64,000 nt of DNA from Ancylobacter dichloromethanicus (GCF_018390645.1 NZ_JAHBGC010000030.1:1-64000); one strand, 5' to 3'; shown: positions 46,051 through 55,142, counted from the first letter of the stretch. Notes: a model not told the origin generated them from the sequence alone. Made by a program: numbers and translations.

Positions 46051-46986
46051 TCACGCGGCGGGCATCGTTCCGGCACCGGTGTAGTTCACCTCGGTGCGGT
46101 GCCAGCCTTCGGCATGTTTCTGCCAATAAAGTTGCTTCAGCCGCAGGCTCAGCGGCCCGGGGGCGTCATTGCCCATGATGTGGCCGTCGACCCGCGAAAC
46201 CGGCATCACGCCGCCGGCGGTGGTGGTGCAGAACATCTCGTCGGCGCTAAGCAGGTCCTCGCGGCGCAGCGGCGCGAGGCGGGCGGGCACGCCGGTCAGG
46301 GCGCAGAGTTCCAGCACCGAGCGGCGGGTGATGCCTTCGAGCGCGCCGCGATCGGGTGTCAACACCTCGCCATTGCGGACCATGAACACGTTGAAGCCGG
46401 GCCCTTCGGTGACGAAACCCTCGGCGTCGAGCAGCACGGCAGTGTCCGCCCCGGCGTCATGGGCTTCGAACAGGCCGCGCGTGAGATCGCCCCAATGGTA
46501 GTTCTTCATCGTCGGGTCGATCGAGGCGGCGGGAATGCGCGGCACGCTGGCGATGTGGAGATGAGCGCCGCGCGCCTGCACGTCGGGCGGGATGACGTCG
46601 ATCCAGGGAATGGCGTAGGCGCTGAAGAGGTTGTCGCAATCCGCCGGACGGCGCGAACCGAAGACCCGCGGCCGGCCGCGGGTGCAGATCATCGCGACAT
46701 AGGCGTCGCGCAAGTCCGACAACGCCACGCAGCGATCGAGGATCGCCGCGATCGCCGCGCGGGCGTGCGGCGGCACCAGCCGCAGCCCCGCCAGCGAGCG
46801 CTCGAACCGGTCGAGATGGTCATCGAGCCGGAAGAAGCCGCCATCGCGGACATGGACGACGTCATAGGTCACATCCGAGCGGGTGAAGCCCCAGTCGAGA
46901 ATCGACACGCGGGCTTCCCGGGCCGGAACATAGCGACCTTCGACGAAGGCGGCGCCCTGTGAGAAATCGGGAGTATCGGACGTCAT
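46051..46986 (-). CDS. Class IV (D-amino acid / R-amine type) aminotransferase
   Basis: 311 residues of the fold-type IV PLP family. The PLP lysine is K161 in PTMKNYHWGD. WGFTRSDVTYDVVHVRDGGF and FFRLDDHLDRF match sequences typical of R-selective amine transaminases, and GPGFNVFMV and TTAGGVMPVSR complete the PLP site. It would move an amino group to a keto acid such as pyruvate. It is the first gene of the operon with a polyamine-type importer and XRE-cupin regulator, suggesting use of an imported amine. Branched-chain specificity cannot be excluded. ATG 46986 has AGGA upstream. Confidence 0.8.
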   Translation of the reverse strand: MTSDTPDFSQGAAFVEGRYVPAREARVSILDWGFTRSDVTYDVVHVRDGGFFRLDDHLDRFERSLAGLRLVPPHARAAIAAILDRCVALSDLRDAYVAMICTRGRPRVFGSRRPADCDNLFSAYAIPWIDVIPPDVQARGAHLHIASVPRIPAASIDPTMKNYHWGDLTRGLFEAHDAGADTAVLLDAEGFVTEGPGFNVFMVRNGEVLTPDRGALEGITRRSVLELCALTGVPARLAPLRREDLLSADEMFCTTTAGGVMPVSRVDGHIMGNDAPGPLSLRLKQLYWQKHAEGWHRTEVNYTGAGTMPAA

Positions 46987-47136
46987 GCGGCACATGTCCT
47001 GGGTGGAGCTTCAGGCGGCTTGCAGGTGGAATGATGCGGGGTGAATATCCGATTGGCAACAGAAATTTCATATACGAAAAATAAATTGACATATCCGCAA
47101 TAGCCGGCGACATCTGGCCCCTCAGCAACGCGATCC
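46987..47136. promoter_or_regulatory. Divergent control region of the amine and sugar operons
   Basis: This AT-rich 150-base gap holds the palindrome TTTCATATACGAAA (47066-47079) and a TTGACA at 47086-47091 pointing rightward, for which no clear -10 box is found at normal spacing. It should contain both divergent promoters. The XRE-cupin protein is the likeliest regulator. Confidence 0.5.
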
Positions 47137-48135
47137 ATGGGAACACGCATGCCACGCGCGACGGACACAGGGCGCCTCGGTTCGACCGGGCTGCGGATCA
47201 CCCGACTGGGGCTCGGCACGGCGCCGCTCGGCGGGCTCTATGAGCCGGTAAGCGACGAGGCCGCGGAAGCGACCATCACCAAAGCGTGGGACCTTGGCCT
47301 GCGGTTCTTCGATACCGCTCCGCAATATGGCAACGGGCTCGCCGAGCGCCGGCTCGGCGCCTTCCTCGCCGGCCAGCCGCGCGACAGCTACGTGCTCTGC
47401 ACCAAGGTCGGCCGGCTGCTGCGCCGGCCGGCGCAGGCGGTGGGCGAGGACGCCTACTACAAGGGCACCCCGCCGGAGCGGCCGGTGTTCGACTTCAGCT
47501 ATGACGGGGTGATGCGGTCATTTGAGGAAAGCCTGGAGCGGCTCGGCACCGGCCGGATCGACGTGCTGCACATCCACGATCCCGACGATCATTATGACGA
47601 GGCGGTGGCCGGCGCCTACCGGGCGCTCGACCGGCTGCGCAGCGATGGCCTCATCGGCGCCATCGGCGCCGGCATGAACCAGAGCGAGATGCTGGCCAGC
47701 TTCGCCCGCGCCGGCCGCTTCGACTGTTTCCTGCTAGCCGGCCGCTACACGCTGCTGGAGCAGGGCGCGCTGGCGGATTTCCTGCCCCTGTGCGAACGCC
47801 AGGGCATCGGCGTCATCATCGGCGGCGTCTATAATAGCGGCGTACTGGCCAACCCGGCGCCTGGCGCCAAGTTCAACTATGCCGATGCCGACCCGGCGCT
47901 GATCGCCCGCGCCCGCGACCTCGACGCGGCCTGCGCGCGCCACGGCGTGCCGCTGAAGGCGGCGGCGATCCAGTTCCCGGCCGCCCATCCCGCCGTCGCC
48001 ACCATCCTCACCGGCGCGCGCAACGCGGCCGAGATCGCCGAGAACGAGGCGCTGTTCCGCCATCCGATCCCGGCCGCTCTGTGGGAAGATCTGCGCGCCG
48101 GCGGCCTGATCGATCCGGCGGCGCCCACGCCATGA
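47137..48135 (+). CDS. Aldo-keto reductase, L-fucose/D-threo-aldose dehydrogenase type
   Basis: 332 residues. The AKR tetrad is visible: D and Y in FFDTAPQYGNG, K in LCTKVGR and H in VLHIHDPD. The form GTAPLGGLYEPV near the start matches D-threo-aldose 1-dehydrogenases. It would oxidise the sugar at C1 to a lactone with NAD(P). It is the first gene of the sugar operon; its stop overlaps the next gene by four bases. Substrate L-fucose, L-galactose or D-arabinose is inferred from the pathway neighbours. Confidence 0.85.
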   Translation: MGTRMPRATDTGRLGSTGLRITRLGLGTAPLGGLYEPVSDEAAEATITKAWDLGLRFFDTAPQYGNGLAERRLGAFLAGQPRDSYVLCTKVGRLLRRPAQAVGEDAYYKGTPPERPVFDFSYDGVMRSFEESLERLGTGRIDVLHIHDPDDHYDEAVAGAYRALDRLRSDGLIGAIGAGMNQSEMLASFARAGRFDCFLLAGRYTLLEQGALADFLPLCERQGIGVIIGGVYNSGVLANPAPGAKFNYADADPALIARARDLDAACARHGVPLKAAAIQFPAAHPAVATILTGARNAAEIAENEALFRHPIPAALWEDLRAGGLIDPAAPTP

Positions 48136-49028
48136 GGCCCGCCCCGCGTCTCGTCATCGACGCCCACCAGCATTTCTGGGACCCCTCCCGCGCCGCCTAT
48201 CCCTGGATGGCGGGGGAGGCGATGGCGCCGCTGCGCCGGCCCTATGGTCCCGCCGATCTCGCGCCACTGCTGGCGGCCTCCGGGGTCGACGCCACGCTGC
48301 TGGTGCAGTGCCGCCACGACGCGGCCGAGACCGAGGAATTCCTGGCCCTCGCGGCCGTCACGCCTTTCGTGATCGGCGTGGTCGGCTGGGTCGACCTTGA
48401 AGGCCCGGACGTCTCCGGCGCGATCGCCCGGCTGCGCGCCCTGCCGGGCGGCGACCGCCTGGTCGGCCTACGTCACAATGTGCATGACGAGCCCGAACCG
48501 CACTGGCTGACCCGTCCCGGCGTCCTGCGCGGACTGGAGGCGGCTTTCGAGGCGGGGCTTACATTCGACCTGTTGGTGCGTTCCCGCGAGCTTCCCGCGG
48601 CGACCGCCTGCGTGCGCCACTTCCCCGGCGCGCCTTTTGTGCTCGACCACATGGCCAAGCCGCCGATCGCGTACGGTTTCGATACACAATGGGCGGAGCG
48701 CTTCGCAGAGATCGCGACGTTCGACAACGTCCGGTGCAAAGTGTCGGGGCTCGTTACCGAGGCCGCCTGGGACGGCTGGTCGCCCACGACCTTCGATCCC
48801 TATCTCGCCCTCGCCAGGCGCGCCTTTGGCAGCCGGCGGCTCATCTTCGGCTCCGACTGGCCGGTGGCGACGCTCGCGGCCGATTATGGCGCGGTTAAGG
48901 ATATCGCCGCGCGATGCTTCTCTGACGATCAGGAAGCCGAGCGACGCCTATTTGCCGGCAATGCGATCGACGCTTATCGCCTCGAACCCCTGCTTCGCCT
49001 CCATTCCCACAGCGAGACATACCTATGA
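48132..49028 (+). CDS. Sugar lactonase of amidohydrolase family (fuconolactonase-like)
   Basis: 298 residues. The metal-binding start IDAHQHFWDPSRAAYPWM is typical of L-fuconolactonase and related TIM-barrel lactonases, with HNVHDEP, FVLDHMAKPP and FGSDWPVA later. It would open the sugar lactone to the aldonic acid. ATG 48132 overlaps the previous stop, and its own stop overlaps the next start by four bases, so it is tightly coupled. Confidence 0.88.
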   Translation: MRPAPRLVIDAHQHFWDPSRAAYPWMAGEAMAPLRRPYGPADLAPLLAASGVDATLLVQCRHDAAETEEFLALAAVTPFVIGVVGWVDLEGPDVSGAIARLRALPGGDRLVGLRHNVHDEPEPHWLTRPGVLRGLEAAFEAGLTFDLLVRSRELPAATACVRHFPGAPFVLDHMAKPPIAYGFDTQWAERFAEIATFDNVRCKVSGLVTEAAWDGWSPTTFDPYLALARRAFGSRRLIFGSDWPVATLAADYGAVKDIAARCFSDDQEAERRLFAGNAIDAYRLEPLLRLHSHSETYL

Positions 49029-49612
49029 CCGACGTCGATCTAGGCACCGGCCGTTGGCTCAACGAGCCCGCCAGTTGGTCCATCGCCTCCGGCACCCTGC
49101 ATCTGGCGACGGATGCGGCGACAGATTTCTGGCGCGAAACCCATTACGGCTTCGTCCGCGACAATGGCCATTTCCTCGGCTTTACCACCGGCGAGGCATT
49201 CACCGCGGAAGTGCGCGTTCAGGGCGCCTACCCCTCGCTATATGATCAGGCCGGCCTGATGGTGCGGATTGACGAGACACGGTGGGTCAAGGCAGGGGTC
49301 GAGTTCAGCGACGGGCATCTCAACTTCAGCGTAGTGGTGACCGATGGCCGCTCCGACTGGTCGGTGACGCGGCTGGACGGAGATCTCGCCGATATGCGGC
49401 TGCGCCTCACTGTGAAGGGCGGCGCCCTGCGGGTGCAGGCCTCCACCGACGGCACGACATGGCCGCTGCTGCGCCTGGCGCCGTTCCCGGCGATGCCCGC
49501 CTATCGGGTCGGGCCGATGGCCTGCACGCCGGAACGTGCCGGTCTGGAAATCGCCTTCTCGGAATTCCGCATTCTGCCGCCGACCGAGCGCGACCTGCAC
49601 GACCTTTCATGA
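49025..49612 (+). CDS. DUF1349 domain protein in the sugar operon
   Basis: 195 residues. A concanavalin-like beta-sandwich of the DUF1349 type is suggested by ATDAATDFWRETHYGFVRDN, YDQAGLMVRIDETRWVKAGV and LLRLAPFP. No signal peptide is seen, so it is cytosolic. Proteins of this type may bind sugars. Its role in the pathway is unknown; translation is coupled to the lactonase gene. Confidence 0.75.
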   Translation: MTDVDLGTGRWLNEPASWSIASGTLHLATDAATDFWRETHYGFVRDNGHFLGFTTGEAFTAEVRVQGAYPSLYDQAGLMVRIDETRWVKAGVEFSDGHLNFSVVVTDGRSDWSVTRLDGDLADMRLRLTVKGGALRVQASTDGTTWPLLRLAPFPAMPAYRVGPMACTPERAGLEIAFSEFRILPPTERDLHDLS

Positions 49613-49634
49613 CGACAACAGCCAGGCGGACACC

Positions 49635-50063
49635 ATGCTGATCGGCATCGACCCTATACTGAATCCGGACATTCTCCACGCGCTGCGGGCGATGGGCCAC
49701 GGCGATGAAATCGTCATCGCCGATGGCAGTTTTCCCGCCGAGACCGTGGCGCGCCGGCTGGTGCGCATGGAGGCGAGCGACATGCCGCGCATGCTGCGCG
49801 CCGTGCTCAGCGTGCTGCCGATCGACGAATCCGAGCCCGACCCGGTACTGGGCATGGAGGTCATCGGCGAGCCCGACACCCTCATGCCCGCCCATCGCGC
49901 GATCGAGGCGATACTCGGCGAAGTCACAGCGGGCGCTGTCGGTCTCAAGCGTATCGAACGCTTTGCCTTCTACGAGCGGTCCAAACAGGCCTTCGCCGTG
50001 ATCGCTACCGGCGAGCGGCTGTTCTACGGCAACGTCATCATCCGCAAGGGCACGGTGGCCTGA
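49635..50063 (+). CDS. FucU/RbsD-family sugar mutarotase
   Basis: 142 residues. LNPDILHALRAMGHGDEIVI near the start and the C-terminal YGNVIIRKG match FucU, which interconverts alpha and beta anomers of L-fucose. The start at 49635 is chosen; the frame extends upstream into the previous gene. It would supply the anomer needed by the dehydrogenase. It separates the DUF1349 and FAH genes in the operon. Confidence 0.88.
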   Translation: MLIGIDPILNPDILHALRAMGHGDEIVIADGSFPAETVARRLVRMEASDMPRMLRAVLSVLPIDESEPDPVLGMEVIGEPDTLMPAHRAIEAILGEVTAGAVGLKRIERFAFYERSKQAFAVIATGERLFYGNVIIRKGTVA

Positions 50064-50097
50064 CCCTGAGAGCCGCCGGACATCTGGAGACACAGAC

Positions 50098-50943
50098 GTG
50101 AAACTGTTGCGTTATGGCCCCGCCGGCGCGGAGCGCCCGGGGCTGCTCGATGACGTTGGCCGCATACGGGATCTCTCGGCCATCATCCCCGACATATCGG
50201 GCAAGAGCCTGTCGCGTGCCGGTCTGAATGCGTTGCGACGTCTCGATCCGGCGGCGCTGCCGCTGGTGGCGGATGCGGTGCGGCTCGGCCCCTGCGTCGC
50301 CGGCGTCGGCAATTTCATCGCGGTCGGGCTCAATTATGCCGACCATGCCCGCGAGAGCGGCTTGCCCATTCCCGATGAGCCGGTGCTGTTCAACAAGGCG
50401 CCGTCCTCGATCGCCGGGCCGAACGACCCCATTCTCATCCCCCCCGGATCGAGCAAGCTCGATTGGGAGGTTGAGATCGCCATGGTCATCGGCGAGACCG
50501 CTTATGATATCCCCGAATCTGACGCGCCGGATGTCATCGCCGGCTACTGCGTCTGCCATGACGTTTCCGAGCGCTCCTTCCAGAATGAGCGCGGCGGGCA
50601 GTGGACCAAGGGCAAGAGCAGCCCGGGCTTCGGCCCGCTCGGGCCCTGGCTGGTGACTGCGGACGAGATCGCGGACGTGCAGGATCTGGCACTCCGGCTC
50701 GACGTCAATGGTGCGCGCATGCAGGCCGGCTCCACAGCCACGATGATCTTCGGGCTGCATTTTCTCGTGTCCTATGTCTCGCGCTTCATGCGGTTGGAGC
50801 CGGGAGACGTCATCACCACCGGCACGCCGCCCGGTGTCGGCATGGGCCAGCGCCCTCCGCGCTATCTGAAGGCCGGCGACAGCGTCGAGCTGGGCATTGC
50901 GGGGCTCGGTACCCAGCGCCAGCAGGTGCTGGCCCATGGTTGA
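50098..50943 (+). CDS. Fumarylacetoacetate hydrolase-family enzyme
   Basis: 281 residues. Family markers are FIAVGLNYADHARE, LDWEVEIAMVIG, DVSERSFQNERGGQW, GKSSPGFGPLGPW and VITTGTPPGVGMG. In L-fucose and L-rhamnose diketo pathways, enzymes of this kind cleave the 2,4-diketo-3-deoxy acid to pyruvate and lactate, or act on the 2-keto-3-deoxy acid. It overlaps the UxaA-type gene by eight bases. Exact substrate unproven. Confidence 0.88.
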   Translation: MKLLRYGPAGAERPGLLDDVGRIRDLSAIIPDISGKSLSRAGLNALRRLDPAALPLVADAVRLGPCVAGVGNFIAVGLNYADHARESGLPIPDEPVLFNKAPSSIAGPNDPILIPPGSSKLDWEVEIAMVIGETAYDIPESDAPDVIAGYCVCHDVSERSFQNERGGQWTKGKSSPGFGPLGPWLVTADEIADVQDLALRLDVNGARMQAGSTATMIFGLHFLVSYVSRFMRLEPGDVITTGTPPGVGMGQRPPRYLKAGDSVELGIAGLGTQRQQVLAHG

Positions 50944-52477
50944 CCCCGAAGTAATTGTGAGGTCGGCGCCGCGCAGCGTGCGGATGGATCCGGGCGACAA
51001 TCTCATCGTCGCGGTCGACGCCATCGAGCGCGGCGTCGCGGCGGGTGGCGTCGTCGCTGCCGACCGCATCCCGCGCGGCCACAAAATGGCGGTGGCGCCG
51101 ATCGAGACCGGCGCGCCGATCATCAAGTTCGGCCAGATCATCGGCTTCGCCACGGCTGCCATCGCGCCCGGCACCTGGCTGCACGAGCACAATGTCGGTC
51201 TCAGGGATTTCGAGCGCAACTCCCGCCCGGCCGGGGATGCGGCCGGCCCGCCGCCAGCCGCCATCGAGCCGCCGGTCACCTTCGAGGGCTTCCGCCGCCC
51301 GGACGGCAGGGTCGGCACCCGCAATTATGTCGGCATATTGAGTTCGGTGAACTGCTCCGCCACCGCGGCGCGGTTCATGGCGGAGGAGATCGTGCGCTCC
51401 GGCGTCCTGGCCGATTTTCCCAACATAGACGGCGTCGTTCCGCTGGTTCATGGCACCGGCTGCGCCATGGACACCGAGGGCGAAGGCTTCGAGGTGCTGA
51501 AACGCACCCAATGGGGCTATGCGGCAAACCCGAACATGGCCGCCGTCATCATGGTCGGCCTCGGCTGCGAGGCGTTCCAGATCGACCGCTGGAAGCAGGC
51601 CTATGGCATTGTCGAGAGCGAGCGCTTCCGCAGCCTGACCATCCAGCAGACCGGCGGCACGCGAAAAACCGTGGAAGCCGGCGTCGCGGCCATCCGCGAT
51701 ATGCTGCCGCTCGCCAATCGGGTGCAGCGCGAGCGCGTGCCGGCGTCCCACCTCATGCTGGCGCTGCAATGCGGCGGGTCGGACGGCTATTCCGGCATCA
51801 CCGCCAACCCGGCATTGGGCATTGCCGCCGACCTGCTGGTCGCCCAGGGCGGGACGGCGATCCTCTCCGAGACGCCGGAAATCTACGGTGCGGAGCATCT
51901 GCTGGTCCAGCGTGCGGCAAGCGCCGAGATCGGCGAGCGGCTGATAGGGTTGATCCGCTGGTGGGAGGATTATGCCGCGCGCCATCGCGGCGTCATGAAC
52001 AACAATCCGTCCCCCGGCAACAAAGCGGGCGGGCTCACCACCATCCTGGAGAAGTCGCTCGGGGCGATCGCCAAAGGCGGCAGTTCCCCGCTGGCCGGCG
52101 TCTATCGCTATGCCGAGCCCATAACCCAGAAGGGGCTGGTGTTCATGGACACGCCCGGCTTCGACCCGGTCGCCGCCACAGGCCAGATTGCGGGCGGCGC
52201 CAATGTGCTCGCCTTCACCACCGGGCGCGGTTCCGCCTTCGGTTCCAAGCCAACACCCTCGATCAAGCTGGCGACCAATACGCCGATGTATACGCGAATG
52301 ATCGAAGATATGGACGTCAACTGCGGCGACATCCTCGACGGCGTGTCGATCCAGCAGAAGGGCCGCGACATATTCGAGCAGATTCTGGAGGTTGCCTCCG
52401 GTCGCCGGACCAAATCCGAAATGCTCGGCTATGGCGACCACGAATTCGTGCCGTGGCAGATCGGCGCCACGATGTGA
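50936..52477 (+). CDS. UxaA-family (altronate dehydratase-like) enzyme
   Basis: 513 residues. The N-terminal SAF domain (GDNLIVAVDAIERGVAAGGV, then GFATAAIAPGTWLHEHNV) is fused to the C-terminal dehydratase domain (GFRRPDGRVGTRNYVGILSS, GTGCAMDTEG, and MDTPGFDPVAATGQIAGG), as in full-length UxaA. It probably dehydrates the aldonic acid produced by the lactonase; in Campylobacter, UxaA-type proteins act in the L-fucose locus in this way. It is the last gene of the operon. Confidence 0.88.
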   Translation: MVDPEVIVRSAPRSVRMDPGDNLIVAVDAIERGVAAGGVVAADRIPRGHKMAVAPIETGAPIIKFGQIIGFATAAIAPGTWLHEHNVGLRDFERNSRPAGDAAGPPPAAIEPPVTFEGFRRPDGRVGTRNYVGILSSVNCSATAARFMAEEIVRSGVLADFPNIDGVVPLVHGTGCAMDTEGEGFEVLKRTQWGYAANPNMAAVIMVGLGCEAFQIDRWKQAYGIVESERFRSLTIQQTGGTRKTVEAGVAAIRDMLPLANRVQRERVPASHLMLALQCGGSDGYSGITANPALGIAADLLVAQGGTAILSETPEIYGAEHLLVQRAASAEIGERLIGLIRWWEDYAARHRGVMNNNPSPGNKAGGLTTILEKSLGAIAKGGSSPLAGVYRYAEPITQKGLVFMDTPGFDPVAATGQIAGGANVLAFTTGRGSAFGSKPTPSIKLATNTPMYTRMIEDMDVNCGDILDGVSIQQKGRDIFEQILEVASGRRTKSEMLGYGDHEFVPWQIGATM

Positions 52478-52597
52478 GAGGCCGAGAGGGTTGCACCTGG
52501 CAACTTGGTGCGGCCGGCCCATGGGCGTCAGAGGCGATTCGAACTGGAGCCCGTCCGGTGAAAGCCGGGTTACCAGACGGGCTCTAGGTGTTTGTTT

Positions 52598-52648
52598 TTA
52601 AGCATTTTTTCACGCGAACCAGAACTCATTTCGCTCGAAAATGCTTCA
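52598..52648 (-). repeat. Dispersed palindromic repeat, copy C (inverted)
   Basis: On the minus strand it reads AGCATTTTCGAGCGAAATGA, then GGTTCGCGTGAAAAAATGCT. It matches copies A (12293) and B (34306). It lies in the 272-base spacer between the sugar operon and the CrbR-like gene. Confidence 0.75.
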
Positions 52649-52749
52649 GCGGCACCTTTCCGGTGATCAGATCCGGGATATCTCAAATCTCGCTCTCGAG
52701 CGTGTGTCGGAGTCGGTTGAGACCTGCCCCGCGGATGACGGCGCTCACC

Positions 52750-53427
52750 TCACCCCGCCGCCGAGGCCCCCTGCGCCCAGGTGCCGCCCTCGATCTTGGA
52801 GGCGGCGATCACCGCCTGGGTGCGGCTCTCGACCCCGAGCTTCTGCAGAATGGCGGAGACATGCGCCTTCACCGTCGCCTCCGAGACGCCGAGTTCATAG
52901 GCGATCTGCTTGTTGAGCAGCCCCTCGGACAGCATCATCAGCACCCGCACCTGCTGCGGGGTCAGGGTGGCGAGGCGGGAGACGAGGGCCTGCGTCTCCC
53001 TGTCGGCGCCTCCGGTGAGGTCGACATCCGGCGGCGACCAGGTGCGCCCCTCCAGCACCGCGCCGATCGCCGCGCGCATGGTCTCCACCGCGCTGGTCTT
53101 GGGGATGAAGCCGGAGGCGCCGAATTCCATGCAGTTGCGGATGACGCCCGGCTCCTCATTGGCGGAGACCACCACCACCGGAATGCCGGGATATTGCGCG
53201 CGCAGATACATCAGCCCGGAAAAGCCGCGCACGCCGGGCATGGTGAGGTCGAGCAGGATGAGATCGAGGTCGCCCTCGCGTTCCAGCAGCGCCTGAAGGT
53301 CCTCGAAGCCGCCGGCCTCGAACAGTTTTGCCGCCGGGAACTGACGGGACACCGCCTCGCGCAGCGCGCCCCGGAACAGCGGGTGATCGTCCGCGATCAC
53401 CAGCCGGAAACTCGTCGTCGTGTCCAC
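52750..53427 (-). CDS. LuxR-family response regulator, CrbR/ErdR-like
   Basis: 225 residues. The receiver has VIADDHPLFRGALREA, the phospho-Asp D60 in ILLDLTMPG and a lysine in IPKTS. The HTH is LTPQQVRVLMMLSEGLLNKQ with EATVKAHVSAILQKL. The form LFRGALREAV and AQVIAASK-like end match the CrbR/ErdR group that works with SSS-domain kinases. Its likely kinase is encoded at 37586, facing it across an 11.6-kb block. It is otherwise monocistronic. Confidence 0.85.
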   Translation of the reverse strand: MDTTTSFRLVIADDHPLFRGALREAVSRQFPAAKLFEAGGFEDLQALLEREGDLDLILLDLTMPGVRGFSGLMYLRAQYPGIPVVVVSANEEPGVIRNCMEFGASGFIPKTSAVETMRAAIGAVLEGRTWSPPDVDLTGGADRETQALVSRLATLTPQQVRVLMMLSEGLLNKQIAYELGVSEATVKAHVSAILQKLGVESRTQAVIAASKIEGGTWAQGASAAG

Positions 53428-53565
53428 GCGCAGAGGCCCTCTCCACCTGCACGGACCTGCCCTCGGCGCAGGTCCGGGCCGCGATCATGGTGCGGACGGA
53501 ACGCCACCGCAAGCCGCAGTGCCTGCCTGCCCGCAGCGGGCCCATCGCAAGTCAACGCTCGACCT

Positions 53566-54030
53566 TTAGTGGGCCTCGCCCACAAACGCCACAACCAATT
53601 CGCGCCGGTGCGGCCGCACCCGGTGCTCGACCAGATAGAGTCCCTGCCAGGTGCCGAGCGCCATGCGCCCCTCCAGTACCGGCACGGCGAGGCTGACGCC
53701 GGTCAGCATCGCCTTGATATGGGCGGGCATGTCGTCCGGCCCTTCAAGGTCGTGCACCCAGCCGGCATTCTCGGGCGCCAGCCGCTCCAGCGCGGTGAGG
53801 AGATCGACCCGCACGTCCGGATCGGCGTTTTCCTGGATGGTGAGCGAGGCGGAGGTGTGCCGGCAGAACAGCGACACCTCGCCGTCGCCGGCGCCGACGC
53901 CCTCCAGGAACGCCGCCACCGCACCGGTGATTTCGGTGAAGCCGCGCCCGCCGGTGTCGACCGCCAGAGTGGTCGAGAAGCGCCGCGACACCACGCTTTC
54001 GCGCACCTCGCCTTGTCGGATACGCACCAT
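53566..54030 (-). CDS. YjbQ-family protein (secondary thiamine-phosphate synthase)
   Basis: 154 residues. FCRHTSASLTIQENADPDV and GTWQGLYLVEHR are the UPF0047/YjbQ signatures. Some members have weak thiamine-phosphate synthase activity; the true role is not firmly known. The start at 54030 is set by AGGAGG seven bases upstream; ATG 54036 would be too close to it. Confidence 0.88.
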   Translation of the reverse strand: MVRIRQGEVRESVVSRRFSTTLAVDTGGRGFTEITGAVAAFLEGVGAGDGEVSLFCRHTSASLTIQENADPDVRVDLLTALERLAPENAGWVHDLEGPDDMPAHIKAMLTGVSLAVPVLEGRMALGTWQGLYLVEHRVRPHRRELVVAFVGEAH

Positions 54031-54149
54031 CGACATGCCTCCTGTCACCCTTGCGCGCTGGACGTAGCGCACCAGCTAGGTTTGGATAGACCCCATCAGC
54101 CCCTGATGACAGGTCCTTCGCCACGCCCATTCCGGAGTGATGCTCACTC

Positions 54150-55142
54150 ATGACGTCAGCGCTTCCCGAAACGCCCATCCACACCATCGCCCCGCTGGTG
54201 GTCGATCCCGCGCTCTTCGATCCCGCCTCCATCGCCCCCGATACCCGGGCGGTGAATGCGAGCATCATCAAGGCGCTCGGCGCCATACCGGACCGCTGGG
54301 TGTTTCCGATGGCCATGCTGCGCAAGCTGCGGCTCGACGGCAAAGGTCCGTTCCCGCTCTCGCCCGAAAGCCCCTATGCCCAGGTGATCGAGATCGAGGG
54401 CCCGCGCGGGCCGGTGCCGCTGCGCATTCTTACCCCCGGGACGCCGCCGAAAGGCGTCTACCTGCACTTTCATGGCGGCGGCTGGTGCCTCGGCTCGGCG
54501 CGCGAGAATGACGGGCTCAACCACCGCTTCGTCGAGCGCACCGGCTTTGCCGTGGTCTCGGTCGACTACCGGCTGGCACCCGAACTGCCCTATCCCGCCG
54601 GGCCCGATGATTGCGAGGCCGCCGCGCTCTGGCTGGCGCGCGAGGGCGCGGCCCGCTTCGGCACCGACCGCTTCGCCATCGGCGGCGAATCGGCGGGCGC
54701 CAATCTCGCCGTCGCCACCCTGCTGCGCCTGCGCGACCGGCACGGCCTCACCCCGTTCCGTGCCGCCAACCTCAATGCCGGCAGCTACGACCTCGGCCTG
54801 ACGCCGAGCGCGCGGCGCTGGGGCGACGAGCCGCTGGTGCTGAACACCAAGGACATCAACGTCTTCGTCGGCCATTACCTGCGCGAGGGCGGCGAGGTCG
54901 GGACGGACGACATCTCGCCGCTCCACGCCGATCTCGCCGGCCTGCCGCCGGCGCTGTTCACCATCGGCACCCGCGACGCGCTGCTCGACGACACGCTGTT
55001 CATGGCGCCGCGCTGGCTCGCCGCCGGCAATCACGCCGAACTTGCCGTCTATCCCGGCGGCTGCCATGTCTTTGTCGGCTTCCCCGGCACGCTCGCCGAT
55101 CAGGCCGCCGCGCGTATCCACGCCTTCATCGGCACCTGCTGA
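54150..55142 (+). CDS. HSL-family alpha/beta hydrolase (esterase)
   Basis: 330 residues. The oxyanion motif HGGGW is at 108-112, the nucleophile S181 in GGESAGAN, an aspartate in TRDALLDD and the histidine in GGCHVFVG. These are typical of hormone-sensitive-lipase-like esterases. It is cytosolic as no signal peptide is seen. Substrate unknown. It is divergent from the YjbQ gene, with about 120 bases between. Confidence 0.9.
   Translation: MTSALPETPIHTIAPLVVDPALFDPASIAPDTRAVNASIIKALGAIPDRWVFPMAMLRKLRLDGKGPFPLSPESPYAQVIEIEGPRGPVPLRILTPGTPPKGVYLHFHGGGWCLGSARENDGLNHRFVERTGFAVVSVDYRLAPELPYPAGPDDCEAAALWLAREGAARFGTDRFAIGGESAGANLAVATLLRLRDRHGLTPFRAANLNAGSYDLGLTPSARRWGDEPLVLNTKDINVFVGHYLREGGEVGTDDISPLHADLAGLPPALFTIGTRDALLDDTLFMAPRWLAAGNHAELAVYPGGCHVFVGFPGTLADQAAARIHAFIGTC

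Noticed and set aside
47086-47091. TTGACA as a -35 box for the sugar operon
   Set aside because: No acceptable -10 element is found at 16-18 bases, so I do not call a promoter.
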